A DNA stretch of 64,000 bases from Paenibacillus mellifer. Its GTDB lineage: Bacteria > Bacillota > Bacilli > Paenibacillales > Paenibacillaceae. This document shows positions 1 through 8,784 of the stretch, piece by piece. Each line of letters begins with the position of its first letter. Within the stretch, counting starts at the first letter, position 1. The stretch lies in assembly GCF_023195895.1 (NCBI RefSeq), contig NZ_JALPRK010000011.1, forward strand, positions 62,001 through 126,000, read 5' to 3'. The translations under genes and the position numbers were made by a program. Under the pieces are notes generated by a model. That model did not search any database. It was not told the origin of the DNA and saw nothing but the letters and a program-made list of their open reading frames with translations.

Positions 1-855
1 CGGCAACGAAGCTTCACCAAGGCCGCCGAAGTAATGTATATCACCCAACCGACCATCAGCAAAACGATCAAAGCGATGGAGGAGGAACTCGGGGTTGTGT
101 TATTCGACCGGGTTGGCAAAAAGATCGAACTGACCGACGCCGGACGAATCATCGCCACGCAAGCCCAGCAAATCGTGACCTCCTTCCAGAATCTGACCGC
201 GGAGCTCGACGATTTGCGCAATTTGAAGAAAGGACATCTTCGCATCGGGCTTCCGCCGATGGTGGGTGCGAGTTTTTTTCCGAAGGTAATTGGAGAATTC
301 CATCAACGGTATCCCGATATTACGATTCAGCTGTTTGAGGACGGGGCCAAGAAAGTGGAACAGGACGTCGCCGGCGGACTACTGGATGTAGGGGTAGTCG
401 TGCTGCCAACGGTGGAAGCGGAGCTTAGCTGTTTTCCTTTTGTCGAGGAGAAGTTGAATCTGGTCGTACATCCTTCCCATCCGCTTGCAGCGCGGGAATC
501 GGCGGATTTGGCCGAGCTCTCCCAGGATGGATTTGTGTTGTTCCGCGAGGACTTTACACTGCATGACCGCATCATCGGAGAATGTGCGAAAGCCGGCTTT
601 CAGCCTCATGTCATCTACGAGAGCTCCCAGTGGGACTTGATCAGTGAGATGGTGGCCGTCGGCCTTGGCATCACGCTGCTGCCGGAAACAATTTGTCGTG
701 AGATCGACGATGAAGGCGTGCGGATCATCCCACTCGTGAAGCCGGTAATCCCTTGGAAGCTTGGCATCGTATGGCGTGACGATCGGTATCAGTCTTTTGC
801 CACCCGCGAATGGATTCGGTTTGCTCAGGAAGTGTTGAGGCCACATATTGGTTAA
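1..855 (+). CDS. LysR family transcriptional regulator (5' truncated by window edge)
   Basis: The open frame runs in from base 1 (RQRSFTKAAEVMYITQPTISK...), so the true start lies upstream. The visible N-terminus is the second half of a LysR winged helix-turn-helix (TQPTISKTIKAMEEELG). It is followed by the periplasmic-binding-protein-like effector domain from about residue 90 (GHLRIGLPPMVGASFFP) to the end. Such proteins usually act as tetramers, activate in response to a small ligand and often control a neighbouring gene. The gene downstream on the same strand is an amino-acid permease, and the gap holds two inverted repeats. The sequence resembles the CidR/YwbI branch, but I cannot assign the effector. 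The family call is secure; the target is inference. Confidence 0.93.
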   Translation, partial: RQRSFTKAAEVMYITQPTISKTIKAMEEELGVVLFDRVGKKIELTDAGRIIATQAQQIVTSFQNLTAELDDLRNLKKGHLRIGLPPMVGASFFPKVIGEFHQRYPDITIQLFEDGAKKVEQDVAGGLLDVGVVVLPTVEAELSCFPFVEEKLNLVVHPSHPLAARESADLAELSQDGFVLFREDFTLHDRIIGECAKAGFQPHVIYESSQWDLISEMVAVGLGITLLPETICREIDDEGVRIIPLVKPVIPWKLGIVWRDDRYQSFATREWIRFAQEVLRPHIG

Positions 856-933
856 AAATAACCAAATTGTCTGAGTTCTGACAAACAATGGGACACCAGA
901 CTACTTGTGCAACCGGTGGAGCCTGCCTATAAT
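848..933 (+). promoter_or_regulatory. Promoter with two inverted repeats upstream of the permease gene
   Basis: A sigma-A-like promoter is visible: -35 TTGTGC at 905-910, a 17-bp spacer and -10 TATAAT at 928-933. Just upstream are two inverted repeats. TTGGTTA/TAACCAA (848-865) overlaps the LysR stop codon, and TTGTC-N8-GACAA lies at 867-884. The second fits the spacing of LysR-family sites, so control by the adjacent LysR protein is plausible but not shown. The first could equally be a weak terminator, although no T-run follows. Confidence 0.5.
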
Positions 934-975
934 AGCGAAATGATTCATAAATTGTAGATTAGGGGACAAAGCTTA

Positions 976-2370
976 ATGAGTTTGCTGCGAAAAAAATCGA
1001 TCGCTTCCATGTTACTAGAGAAACAAAAGGCCGGATCCGGCGGAGGTATGAAAAAGGAGTTGGGCGTCTTTGACCTGGCTATGCTGGGCATCGGCTGTAT
1101 CGTGGGTACGGGGATTTTCGTACTGACCGGAGTGGCTGCCGCCCAACATGCCGGTCCGGGCCTGATCCTATCCTTCATTCTGGCCGGCGTCGTCTGCGCC
1201 TTCTGCGCGTTGTGTTATGCCGAATTCGCCTCCATGGTTCCTGTGTCGGGGAGTGCCTACACCTACAGTTACGCCACCTTTGGCGAGCTGATTGCCTGGA
1301 TCCTCGGATGGGACCTGATCCTGGAATACGGTTTTGCCGCTTCAATGGTGGCGAGCGGATGGTCGGGATATTTCCAAGGTTTGATCGCCGGTATAGGAGT
1401 TAAGTTGCCAACCGCGCTTAGCAGCGCCTTTGATCCGGCGAACGGCACCTATGTCGACGTCCCGGCGATCTTGATCGTGCTGGTGTTGACGTTTATCGTG
1501 TCCCGCGGTTCCAAGGAGTCTTCGCGACTGAATTCGATTATGGTTATCGTAAAAATCGCGGTCATCCTCCTCTTTATCGTGGTGGGTGCGTTTTACGTCA
1601 AGCCGGGCAATTGGACGCCATTCATGCCGTATGGATTCAGTGGAGTTGTGACCGGGGCGGCGACGGCGTTCCTGTCCTATATCGGGTTCGATGCAGTGGC
1701 CACCGCTGCGGAAGAAGTGAAGAATCCGCAAAAGGATTTGCCTCGCGGGATTTTATGGTCTTTAGTCGTGTGTTCCCTGCTGTACGTGCTTGTGACGGCT
1801 GTGCTGACCGGGATCGTACCATATGCCGAATTAAACGTGAAGAATCCGGTTGCCTTTGCCTTGCAATATATCAACCAGAATTGGGTGGCCGGTTTTATTT
1901 CTCTAGGAGCGATTGTTGGAATCACGACCGTGTTGTTCGTGCTTTTGTTTGGGCAGACGCGTCTGCTATACGCCATCGGACGCGACGGACTATTGCCGAA
2001 GCCGCTCGCCCGGCTCAATTCGAAAACCGGCGTACCGACAAACAGCACCTGGGCGACCGGCGTGGTTGTAGCGATATTCGCCGGATTGATCCCGCTGCGT
2101 AAGCTGGCCGATCTCGTCAGCATCGGGACTTTGTTCGCGTTCATTTCGGTATCGCTGGGCATCATTATTTTGCGCAAGGCTCGTCCGGATCTGGAACGGT
2201 CGTTTAAAGTTCCATTAGTGCCATGGATTCCGGCGCTGGCCGTGCTGACCTGTGGGTATCTGCTGATCAGCCTGCCGGCGGTGACCTGGATCGCTTTCCT
2301 GATTTGGATGGCCATCGGACTCATCGTTTACTTTGCTTACGGGTACAAACACAGCGAACTTTCGAAGTAA
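976..2370 (+). CDS. APC superfamily amino-acid permease
   Basis: A 464-residue integral membrane protein of about 12 hydrophobic segments with the APC signature near the N-terminus (LAMLGIGCIVGTGIFVLTG). It belongs to the cationic amino-acid transporter (CAT/YfnA-like) branch, which imports amino acids across the cytoplasmic membrane by proton symport. The early motif GIGCIVGTGIFV is the unwound first helix that contacts the substrate amino and carboxyl groups. The start ATG is preceded by AGGGGA at about 961-966. The gene stands alone behind its own promoter, with a LysR regulator immediately upstream that may control it. Substrate specificity cannot be read from the sequence. Confidence 0.9.
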   Translation: MSLLRKKSIASMLLEKQKAGSGGGMKKELGVFDLAMLGIGCIVGTGIFVLTGVAAAQHAGPGLILSFILAGVVCAFCALCYAEFASMVPVSGSAYTYSYATFGELIAWILGWDLILEYGFAASMVASGWSGYFQGLIAGIGVKLPTALSSAFDPANGTYVDVPAILIVLVLTFIVSRGSKESSRLNSIMVIVKIAVILLFIVVGAFYVKPGNWTPFMPYGFSGVVTGAATAFLSYIGFDAVATAAEEVKNPQKDLPRGILWSLVVCSLLYVLVTAVLTGIVPYAELNVKNPVAFALQYINQNWVAGFISLGAIVGITTVLFVLLFGQTRLLYAIGRDGLLPKPLARLNSKTGVPTNSTWATGVVVAIFAGLIPLRKLADLVSIGTLFAFISVSLGIIILRKARPDLERSFKVPLVPWIPALAVLTCGYLLISLPAVTWIAFLIWMAIGLIVYFAYGYKHSELSK

Positions 2371-2472
2371 ACGACGCTGGATGACGGCTGAATATTTCCC
2401 GGGAATTTAGCGGATCATAAAGGGGCATGTCGAAATTTGCATCACCCTATAAGCTACGAAGGAGAGACAGCT

Positions 2473-3264
2473 GTGAAGTTTGCCGTAATTTGTGCATTGC
2501 TGGCCAGTCTGCTGCTCGGAACGGGGATTCCCATCGCGTCAGCTCAAGCGGACGTTGCTCACCATTTCGGATTCAAAAAAAGCGTTGGCGGCCAGCTTCC
2601 CTCAATTAACGAGGAAGGTTTCAAAGACATCATCGACAAAAACGGCGCGATCTTCCTCGCAGATCCCTCGCGCAAGGAATTGTTCCTGACGTTCGATAAC
2701 GGCTATGAGAATGGTTTTACCGCTCCAATTCTCGATACGTTAAAGGTGAAGAAGGTCCCGGCAATCTTCTTTGTCACGGGCCACTATATCAAGGACCAGC
2801 CGGAGCTGCTTAAGCGCATGGTTGCAGAGGGCCACTTGATCGGGAATCACTCCTGGAGCCACCCGGATATGACAACGATATCCGACACGCAGATCCGGGA
2901 GGAGCTGGAGAAGGTAAAAAGCGCGACCACCCAGGTGACGGGACAGTCCAAGATGGATTATCTGCGCCCGCCCCGCGGGATCTTTAGCGACCGGACGTTA
3001 CGCGTGACGAAGGCGCTTGGGTATACGAACGTTTTCTGGTCCGTCGCATATAAGGATTGGGATGTCAACGACCAGCGCGGGTCCGATTATGCCTACCAGA
3101 AGGTGGTATCCCAGTTGCATCCCGGCGCGGTCATCCTCCTGCATTCCGTTTCCAAGGATAATGCAGCGGCCCTCGGAGCGATCATCGACGAGGCACGACG
3201 GCAGGGATACGAATTTAAAAGCTTATATGAGCTGAAACCGGAACAAGCATCTCCACAACCCTAA
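2473..3264 (+). CDS. pdaA: PdaA-type polysaccharide deacetylase (spore cortex muramic delta-lactam formation)
   Basis: About 263 residues starting at GTG 2473, chosen because GAAGGAGAG ends 6-7 bases upstream and the protein then begins with a signal peptide (VKFAVICALLASLLLGTG...ASAQA). The in-frame TTG at 2437 has no such site. The NodB deacetylase domain shows TFDNGYENGFT, HLIGNHSWSHPDM (metal-binding histidines), RPPRG and a late VILLHSVS motif. TFDNGYEN is characteristic of PdaA, which removes the acetyl group from N-acetylmuramic acid so that muramic-delta-lactam can form in spore cortex. Homologues in Bacillus are made in the forespore; I could not find a convincing sigma-G promoter here. 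A strong terminator follows. Confidence 0.88.
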   Translation: MKFAVICALLASLLLGTGIPIASAQADVAHHFGFKKSVGGQLPSINEEGFKDIIDKNGAIFLADPSRKELFLTFDNGYENGFTAPILDTLKVKKVPAIFFVTGHYIKDQPELLKRMVAEGHLIGNHSWSHPDMTTISDTQIREELEKVKSATTQVTGQSKMDYLRPPRGIFSDRTLRVTKALGYTNVFWSVAYKDWDVNDQRGSDYAYQKVVSQLHPGAVILLHSVSKDNAAALGAIIDEARRQGYEFKSLYELKPEQASPQP

Positions 3265-3269
3265 AATCT

Positions 3270-3315
3270 AGACCGTTACAGGTGGGCGATATGCCCCGAC
3301 GTACGGTCTTTTTTT
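3270..3315 (+). terminator. Rho-independent terminator after pdaA
   Basis: AGACCGT at 3270-3276 pairs with ACGGTCT at 3303-3309 around a second small hairpin and is followed by a run of T to about 3315. Confidence 0.75.
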
Positions 3316-3343
3316 GCCTTATTTGTCTGAACTTTGACGGCGC

Positions 3344-3405
3344 TTGACTTCGCATTTGCAGGCTCTTATAATTAGGCATGCAAATTAATAGTGGCACTAA
3401 TTATT
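3344..3405 (+). promoter_or_regulatory. Promoter and probable MarR operator for the marR-ABC exporter operon
   Basis: -35 TTGACT (3344-3349), a 17-bp spacer and -10 TATAAT (3367-3372) form a near-consensus sigma-A promoter. Immediately downstream, TAGTG-G-CACTA (3389-3399) is the core of an imperfect palindrome extending over about 3383-3405. MarR proteins typically bind 16-20-bp palindromes at the transcription start and repress their own operon, so this is the likely site for the regulator encoded next. Confidence 0.7.
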
Positions 3406-3436
3406 AAACAATGAAAATAAATAGGGAGGGATTGGT

Positions 3437-3904
3437 TTGTTCACCGGTGATAACCCGCAGGCGCAACGGCTGCTGAAGGCTTTTCACCGCTTTCGGAGGC
3501 TTGATCTCAGCAAACTGACGCCGTCGGAGTTTAAACCTAGCGAAGTCAGATTGATGTTTTACATCTTACATGGCATGGAGAAGGATGAACGTGGGGTAAC
3601 CGTGTCAGAACTCAGCGCGATGATGGAGGTTGCTTCTCCAACCGTCACGCCGCTCGTTCGCAGTCTGGAGGAGCGCGGACTGGTCCTGCGTTACAACGAT
3701 AAGGAGGACCGCCGGGCGGTTCGAGTTAAGCTGACGGGGCAAGGGCTGGACCATGTCAAGAAGACGGCCAAGAAACGTTCGGCCCAAATCCAGGGACTAG
3801 TTGAGTTTCTAGGCGAAGAGAAGAGCGGGCAGCTCATTGAGCTGTTGGAGCAGGTGTATGATTACGTGGATATAAAACTTAATACAGACAAAAGCCAAGA
3901 GTAG
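3437..3904 (+). CDS. MarR family transcriptional regulator
   Basis: 155 residues from TTG 3437, supported by GGGAGGG at 3424-3430. The protein has the all-helical MarR fold with a winged helix-turn-helix around residues 50-100 (VTVSELSAMMEVASPTVTPLVRSLEERGLVLRYNDKEDRRAVRVKLT). The DxR wing motif is present as DKEDRR. It is the first gene of an operon with two ABC half-transporters, the usual arrangement for a repressor of a multidrug exporter that is released by the exporter's substrates. A palindrome over the start of transcription supports autoregulation. Confidence 0.9.
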   Translation: MFTGDNPQAQRLLKAFHRFRRLDLSKLTPSEFKPSEVRLMFYILHGMEKDERGVTVSELSAMMEVASPTVTPLVRSLEERGLVLRYNDKEDRRAVRVKLTGQGLDHVKKTAKKRSAQIQGLVEFLGEEKSGQLIELLEQVYDYVDIKLNTDKSQE

Positions 3905-3937
3905 TTCAATGAATAGAACAAGTGGAGTTGATGGGAA

Positions 3938-5665
3938 TTGATTAAACTTTTCCGCAATTTGAAACCATACCGCTGGCTTGTGGCCGCGGTGCTTATCTTC
4001 GTCTTCTTCCAGACGTTATCTGAGCTGTACTTACCAACGTTGATGGCGGACATCGTAGACAAAGGGGTAGTGAACGGAGATACGCCGTACATCTGGCGCA
4101 TCGGCGGGCTCATGCTGTTGGTCGCGCTGGGTGGGATGGCCTGTTCGATCGCAGCCAGCTACTTCTCGTCAAGAGCTGCAACCGGCTTTGGGAAGCTCTT
4201 ACGCGGCAAGGTGTTCAAGCATGTCTCGAACTTCTCGTTAGAGGAATTTGATACGATTGGCACCGCTTCGCTGATCACCCGCACAACCAACGATATTACG
4301 CAGGTGCAGCAAGTATTGATTATGATTCTGCGCATGATGGTCATGGCGCCGATGATGTGTTTGGGCGGCATTATTATGGCCGTTTCCAAGGATGCGACGC
4401 TGTCTCTGGTGTTGGTGGTCATCTTGCCGGTCTTAGCTGGGGCGATCTTCCTGATCGCACGCAAAGGGTTGCCTTTATTTAAAGCGATCCAGAAGAAAAT
4501 CGACAAATTGAATCTCGTCATGCGCGAAAGCTTGACCGGGATTCGCGTCATTCGATCGTTTAATCGGACCGATTATGAAAGCAAACGATTCGACGGAGCG
4601 AACCTTGACTTGACGGATACGTCGATCAAAGTGAACAAAGTTATGGCTTTTATGATGCCGATTATGATGCTGGTCATGAACTTGTCTTCCGTGGCGATCA
4701 TCTGGTACGGCGGATTGCGGATTGACGCTGGGGATATGCAGGTCGGTGACCTGATGGCGTTCCTGCAATACGCGATGCAAATCATGTTCTCGCTGGTGAT
4801 GGTGTCGATGATGTTCGTGATGATACCGCGGGCGTCGGCTTCGGCCATCCGGATCAACGAGGTGCTGGACATGGTGCCGGTGATTAAGGATTCGACAGTG
4901 AGCAGCCAAGCAACGGAATCCAAAGGACTCGTTGAGTTCCAAAACGTCTCCTTCAGCTATCCGGGTGCGGAGCAGCCGGCCGTTCAGGATATTTCGTTTA
5001 CCGCCAGGCCGGGCCAAGTGACAGCTATCATCGGCGGGACGGGTTCTGGGAAATCCACGATGATCAGCTTGATCCCGCGGTTCTACGACGTGCAGGAAGG
5101 CAGCGTACGGGTTGACGGAGTGGACGTTCGCGAGCTGACGCAGGAGGAACTGCGTAACAAAATTGGCTTTGTTCCGCAAATGGCGGTGCTCTTCTCCGGA
5201 ACGATCAGCGAGAACATCCGCTATGGGAAAGAGGATGCTTCTGATGAGGAAGTACGCCGCGCAGCGGAGATCGCCCAAGCGAGCGACTTCATCGGCAAGA
5301 TGGAGCAGGGCTTCGAGTCGCCCATCGCTCAAGGCGGTACCAATGTGTCCGGCGGACAGAAGCAGCGGCTATCGATTGCTCGCGCGCTGGTCCGGCCTGC
5401 GGAAGTTTATATCTTTGACGACAGCTTCTCGGCGCTCGACTTCAAGACCGATGCGAAGCTGCGGGCAGCTTTGAAGCAGGAAACAAAGGAATCTACCGTT
5501 ATCATCGTTGCGCAACGTGTGAGTACCGTGCTTGATGCCGATCAAATTATCGTGATGAACGATAGCCAAATCGCCGGAATTGGCACCCATCAAGAACTGA
5601 TGGAGACTTGCGACGTCTATAAAGAAATCGTCTATTCACAGCTTTCGGAGGAGGAGATCGCATGA
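3938..5665 (+). CDS. ABC exporter half-transporter, degenerate-site subunit of a heterodimer
   Basis: 575 residues from TTG 3938 (GGAG at 3924-3927; no other in-frame start fits). Residues 1-310 are a six-helix exporter membrane domain; the rest is the nucleotide-binding domain with Walker A GGTGSGKST, signature VSGGQKQR and Walker B IFDDSFSALD. The catalytic glutamate after Walker B is replaced by aspartate, as in the first subunit of heterodimeric exporters such as BmrC/BmrD, YheI/YheH and LmrC/LmrD. The partner gene starts inside the stop codon (ATGA overlap at 5662-5665), so the two are translationally coupled. Role: ATP-driven efflux of drugs or lipids from the membrane, under MarR control. 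Confidence 0.9.
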   Translation: MIKLFRNLKPYRWLVAAVLIFVFFQTLSELYLPTLMADIVDKGVVNGDTPYIWRIGGLMLLVALGGMACSIAASYFSSRAATGFGKLLRGKVFKHVSNFSLEEFDTIGTASLITRTTNDITQVQQVLIMILRMMVMAPMMCLGGIIMAVSKDATLSLVLVVILPVLAGAIFLIARKGLPLFKAIQKKIDKLNLVMRESLTGIRVIRSFNRTDYESKRFDGANLDLTDTSIKVNKVMAFMMPIMMLVMNLSSVAIIWYGGLRIDAGDMQVGDLMAFLQYAMQIMFSLVMVSMMFVMIPRASASAIRINEVLDMVPVIKDSTVSSQATESKGLVEFQNVSFSYPGAEQPAVQDISFTARPGQVTAIIGGTGSGKSTMISLIPRFYDVQEGSVRVDGVDVRELTQEELRNKIGFVPQMAVLFSGTISENIRYGKEDASDEEVRRAAEIAQASDFIGKMEQGFESPIAQGGTNVSGGQKQRLSIARALVRPAEVYIFDDSFSALDFKTDAKLRAALKQETKESTVIIVAQRVSTVLDADQIIVMNDSQIAGIGTHQELMETCDVYKEIVYSQLSEEEIA

Positions 5666-7563
5666 GTCAAGAGCAAACCGAGAAGAAACGCGGACTCGGC
5701 GGCCCTCGCCGAGGGCATGGCGGTCCAGGCGGACCTGGAGGTCCTGGTATGGGGATGCCGGTGGAGAAAGCGAAGGATTTCAAAGGAACCTTAAAACGGT
5801 TAATCCGATACTTAAGACCGCATAAGGTTCAGTTGGCCGCGGTATTGGTCATGGCCATTTTGAGCACCTTATTCAGCATCTTCAGCCCGAAGGTGATGGG
5901 GAAAGCGACCACCAAACTTTTCGAAGGGATCGTGGCTAAGTTTCAGGGTGTTCCCGGCGCGGAAATTGACTTCCAGTATGTCTGGCAGATTATCATGATT
6001 CTGGTTGGCTTATATGTACTAAGCGCGTTGTTCGGGTATGTCCAACAGTATTTGATGGCCGGCGTTGCCCAGAAGACGGTTTATGACCTGAGGAAGGACG
6101 TCAATGCCAAGCTGAATAAGCTGCCGCTGAAATACTTCGACGCCCGGACGCACGGGGAAATCTTGAGCCGGGTCACCAATGACGTCGACAACATCGCCGG
6201 CACTCTGCAGCAAAGCTTAACCCAGCTGATCACGTCGATCCTGACGATCATTGGCGTTATCGCGATGATGTTGTCCATCAGCCCGCTGATGACCTTGATC
6301 GCGGTACTGACGCTGCCGCTGAGCATCGTGGCGATCACCTCGATTGCCAAACGGTCGCAGAAACAATTCGTCCGCCAGCAAAAGGAACTCGGCCAGCTAA
6401 ACGGTCATGTGGAGGAAATGTACACGGGTCACAAGATTATCAAGGCGTTTGGCCGCGAGAAGAAGTCATTGGAGCAGTTCGACAATATTAACGAACGGCT
6501 GTATGAGGCGGGTTGGAAGGCACAATTCATCTCCGGTGTCATCATGCCAATCATGAGCTTTATCGGGAACATCGGATATGTACTCGTTTCGGTGGTCGGC
6601 GGGATTCTCGTGACCAAGAAAACGATCGAAATCGGCGATGTGCAGGCGTTTATCCAATATTCCCGTCAATTTACGATGCCGATCACACAAACGGCGAACA
6701 TCGCCAACATCATCCAGTCCACCGTCGCTTCAGCGGAGCGGGTGTTTGAAATCCTGGATGAGGAAGAACAGGTGCCGGAAACGGCGAATCCAGTTGTATT
6801 GGAACAACCTCGCGGCGATGTGGCGTTCAATCATGTCCAGTTCGGCTACGATCCGGAGCATCTGCTGATCGAAGACATGAACATTGACGTGAAAAAGGGT
6901 CAAACAATCGCCATCGTCGGGCCAACCGGCGCCGGCAAAACGACGCTGATCAACCTGCTAATGCGCTTCTACGAGGTGAACGGCGGATCGGTCACGGTGG
7001 ATGGCATCAACATCGCCGAGATGAAACGCGGCGACCTGCGCAGCTTGTTCGGCATGGTATTGCAGGATACGTGGCTGTTTAACGGCACGATCCGGGATAA
7101 TATCGCCTACGGCCGCGAAGGTGCAACGGAAGAGGAAGTTGTGCGCGCCGCTAAAACGGCTTACGCCGACCACTTTATCCGTACGTTGCCGGGCGGGTAT
7201 AACACGGTCCTCAACGAGGAGGCGTCGAACATCTCGCAAGGACAGAAGCAATTACTGACGATTGCCCGCGCCATCCTTGCCGATCCGGCGATCTTAATTC
7301 TTGATGAAGCCACGAGCAGCGTCGATACCCGGACCGAGGTGCATATCCAGAAGGCGATGAACGTGCTGATGAAGGGCAGAACGAGCTTTGTCATTGCCCA
7401 CCGGTTGTCGACGATTCGGGACGCCGATCTCATTCTCGTAATGAACCACGGAACCGTGATCGAGAAAGGTTCACATGAGGAACTGCTGGCACTTGGCGGT
7501 TTCTATGCCGATTTGTACAACAGCCAATTCACCAAAGGCGGCTTCGAGCCAGAAGCAGTATAA
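5662..7563 (+). CDS. ABC exporter half-transporter, catalytic-site subunit of a heterodimer
   Basis: 633 residues with a Gly/Pro/Arg-rich N-terminal tail (residues 9-32, GGPRRGHGGPGGPGGPG), then a six-helix ABC exporter domain and a nucleotide-binding domain. Walker A is GPTGAGKTT and Walker B is LILDEATSSVD with the catalytic glutamate intact. The signature is degenerate (ISQGQKQ instead of LSGGQ). A canonical Walker B with an altered signature is the complement expected of the upstream subunit, which supports a heterodimer with one competent ATP site. The glycine-rich cytosolic tail is longer than usual for the family. The gene overlaps its partner by 4 bp and ends at a terminator. Confidence 0.9.
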   Translation: MSQEQTEKKRGLGGPRRGHGGPGGPGGPGMGMPVEKAKDFKGTLKRLIRYLRPHKVQLAAVLVMAILSTLFSIFSPKVMGKATTKLFEGIVAKFQGVPGAEIDFQYVWQIIMILVGLYVLSALFGYVQQYLMAGVAQKTVYDLRKDVNAKLNKLPLKYFDARTHGEILSRVTNDVDNIAGTLQQSLTQLITSILTIIGVIAMMLSISPLMTLIAVLTLPLSIVAITSIAKRSQKQFVRQQKELGQLNGHVEEMYTGHKIIKAFGREKKSLEQFDNINERLYEAGWKAQFISGVIMPIMSFIGNIGYVLVSVVGGILVTKKTIEIGDVQAFIQYSRQFTMPITQTANIANIIQSTVASAERVFEILDEEEQVPETANPVVLEQPRGDVAFNHVQFGYDPEHLLIEDMNIDVKKGQTIAIVGPTGAGKTTLINLLMRFYEVNGGSVTVDGINIAEMKRGDLRSLFGMVLQDTWLFNGTIRDNIAYGREGATEEEVVRAAKTAYADHFIRTLPGGYNTVLNEEASNISQGQKQLLTIARAILADPAILILDEATSSVDTRTEVHIQKAMNVLMKGRTSFVIAHRLSTIRDADLILVMNHGTVIEKGSHEELLALGGFYADLYNSQFTKGGFEPEAV

Positions 7564-7581
7564 AACTGTTGATTGATAACA

Positions 7582-7607
7582 AACGCCCCCGCATGTGCGG
7601 GGGCGTT
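7582..7607 (+). terminator. Terminator after the ABC exporter operon
   Basis: A perfect 12-bp stem (AACGCCCCCGCA with its complement) around a TG loop spans 7582-7607 and is followed by TGTTATT. The T-run is short but the stem is very stable. Confidence 0.75.
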
Positions 7608-7691
7608 TGTTATTGGACGTGCACTCCTCGCGCCCGGACCGCGGGCGGCGCGAGGGGCCGAGACCGAACCCAGGTCCGGGTGTGCCTTTAT

Positions 7692-7825
7692 GGCTCCTTT
7701 GCATCATTATCCCTTTTGTTAAGGTACGTGGGAGGTGGAGTGTGGAGTGTGGAGTGTCGTCTCTCCTCCATCAGTCTTGTCTGTTCGCAGTGAGCTGATC
7801 AAACGGGATAATCGTGCAAAGCTCC
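7692..7825. repeat. Short inverted-repeat-bounded intergenic element (locus 1)
   Basis: The intergenic region 7564-7874 contains no credible gene. Its left repeat, CTCCTTTGCATCATTATCCC (7694-7713), is matched on the opposite strand by GGGATAATCGTGCAAAGCTC (7805-7824), giving a 134-bp segment with inverted ends. Inside is a small direct repeat (three copies of GGAGTGT at about 7737-7758). The same terminal sequence bounds segments at 43557-44955 and 63293-63668. The stretch just upstream (7620-7690) is very GC-rich, with CCCGGACC and GGTCCGGG able to pair. It resembles a MITE or intergenic repeat; I do not recognise it as a named family. Confidence 0.7.
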
Positions 7826-7874
7826 GGACAGAGGGGGCATCTGCTCGCGAACCGTCCTGGTTACAACTGTGCGT

Positions 7875-8585
7875 TCAAGCTTCCCCAGCCAGGTGGCGAA
7901 GCGCCGCCTCATCACGGAGAAGCAGCTGCCGCCGAGAAACGGTGAGCACTCCGTCATCGCTTAACTGACGCAGCTTGCGGCTGAGCGTTTCCGGCGTGGC
8001 GCCGATCAAGCCGGCGAGTTCTTTTTTGGATACAGGCAAGGTGAATTCCCGGGAATTCGGTGCGGCTTTGCGCCGGAAATATAACAGCATTTTGGCTAAA
8101 CGCCGATCGGCCTCAAGCAAGGTCAGCACGGCAGCCCAAGCATCGGCCTCCTCCAGCTGTGCACTGAGTGCGGTCATAAAGCGGGCAGCGGTATCTGGAT
8201 CACGGCGTAAGATATCGAGGAAATCGCTGCGGTGAATTCGACAGACGCCTGTCGTATCGGCTGCGATAGCGCTGGCATAATGGGGTTTCTCCTGCAGCAA
8301 GGCGAACTGGCCGAAAAAATCTCCGGGAAACAGCAACCGAATGATATGTTCCTTGCCGTTGTCTTCCAGCTTGGTCAGCTTAATGATTCCGCGGTTGACC
8401 ACAAACAGCGCATCCGAGAGATCGCCTTCACGGAAGATGGTCTCGCCCTTGGGGTACTGGGAGGTCCGCATCACGGAATGAAGCAGCTCGACTTCCGCTT
8501 CGCGCAGCTGCGCAAAGACGGGAACATGTGCCAGACAGGACGGAGCATTAGCCGTATCTCTGGCGTGGCAGGCGCAGGAATTCAT
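7875..8585 (-). CDS. FNR/CRP family transcriptional regulator, probable oxygen sensor
   Basis: 236 residues; the start ATG at 8585 is preceded by GGAAGGGG. Residues 20-140 form the cyclic-nucleotide-binding-like sensor domain (GETIFREGD...LLFPGDFFGQFALL). The C-terminus is a winged helix-turn-helix with recognition helix TPETLSRKL. Cysteines at 4, 6, 17 and 115 echo the four cluster ligands of E. coli FNR (three near the N-terminus, one near residue 120), so an oxygen-labile Fe-S cluster is plausible. The E-x-x-S-R pattern of the recognition helix is the one that reads TTGAT half-sites, and a perfect TTGAT-N4-ATCAA lies upstream at 8691-8704. It is transcribed divergently from a V4R protein. 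The Fe-S cluster is inference. Confidence 0.88.
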   Translation of the reverse strand: MNSCACHARDTANAPSCLAHVPVFAQLREAEVELLHSVMRTSQYPKGETIFREGDLSDALFVVNRGIIKLTKLEDNGKEHIIRLLFPGDFFGQFALLQEKPHYASAIAADTTGVCRIHRSDFLDILRRDPDTAARFMTALSAQLEEADAWAAVLTLLEADRRLAKMLLYFRRKAAPNSREFTLPVSKKELAGLIGATPETLSRKLRQLSDDGVLTVSRRQLLLRDEAALRHLAGEA

Positions 8586-8658
8586 TAGTAACCCCTTCCT
8601 TTCTCAGGTTGACAGTGTATTTTACCTTTAAAATTAACAGTCTATGGATCGAAGGATA

Positions 8659-8704
8659 GTGATTATTATCACAATATTTCTGTTGAATTCTTGATCCATA
8701 TCAA
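8659..8704. promoter_or_regulatory. Two FNR/CRP-type palindromes between the fnr-like gene and the V4R gene
   Basis: GTGATTATTATCAC at 8659-8672 fits the TGTGA-N6-TCACA class used by Bacillus Fnr. TTGATCCATATCAA at 8691-8704 is a perfect FNR/ANR box (TTGAT-N4-ATCAA). Their centres are 32 bp apart, about three helical turns, so bound dimers would sit on the same face of the DNA. They lie in the 199-bp divergent gap and could serve either gene. Confidence 0.75.
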
Positions 8705-8784
8705 GGTGTAGTGTGCGTGGATATGGCAAATTAAACCTATCAACGGCAGCAATAGCCGGTTATCCAAGGATAGGGGGAAGTAGA

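Noticed and set aside
851..865. GGTTAAAAATAACC as a terminator for the LysR gene
   Set aside because: The stem is short and AT-rich with no following T-run; it is listed only as an inverted repeat.
4475..5332. 285-codon minus-strand frame inside the ABC exporter gene
   Set aside because: Histidine-rich antisense translation of a well-conserved ABC domain, with no start site.
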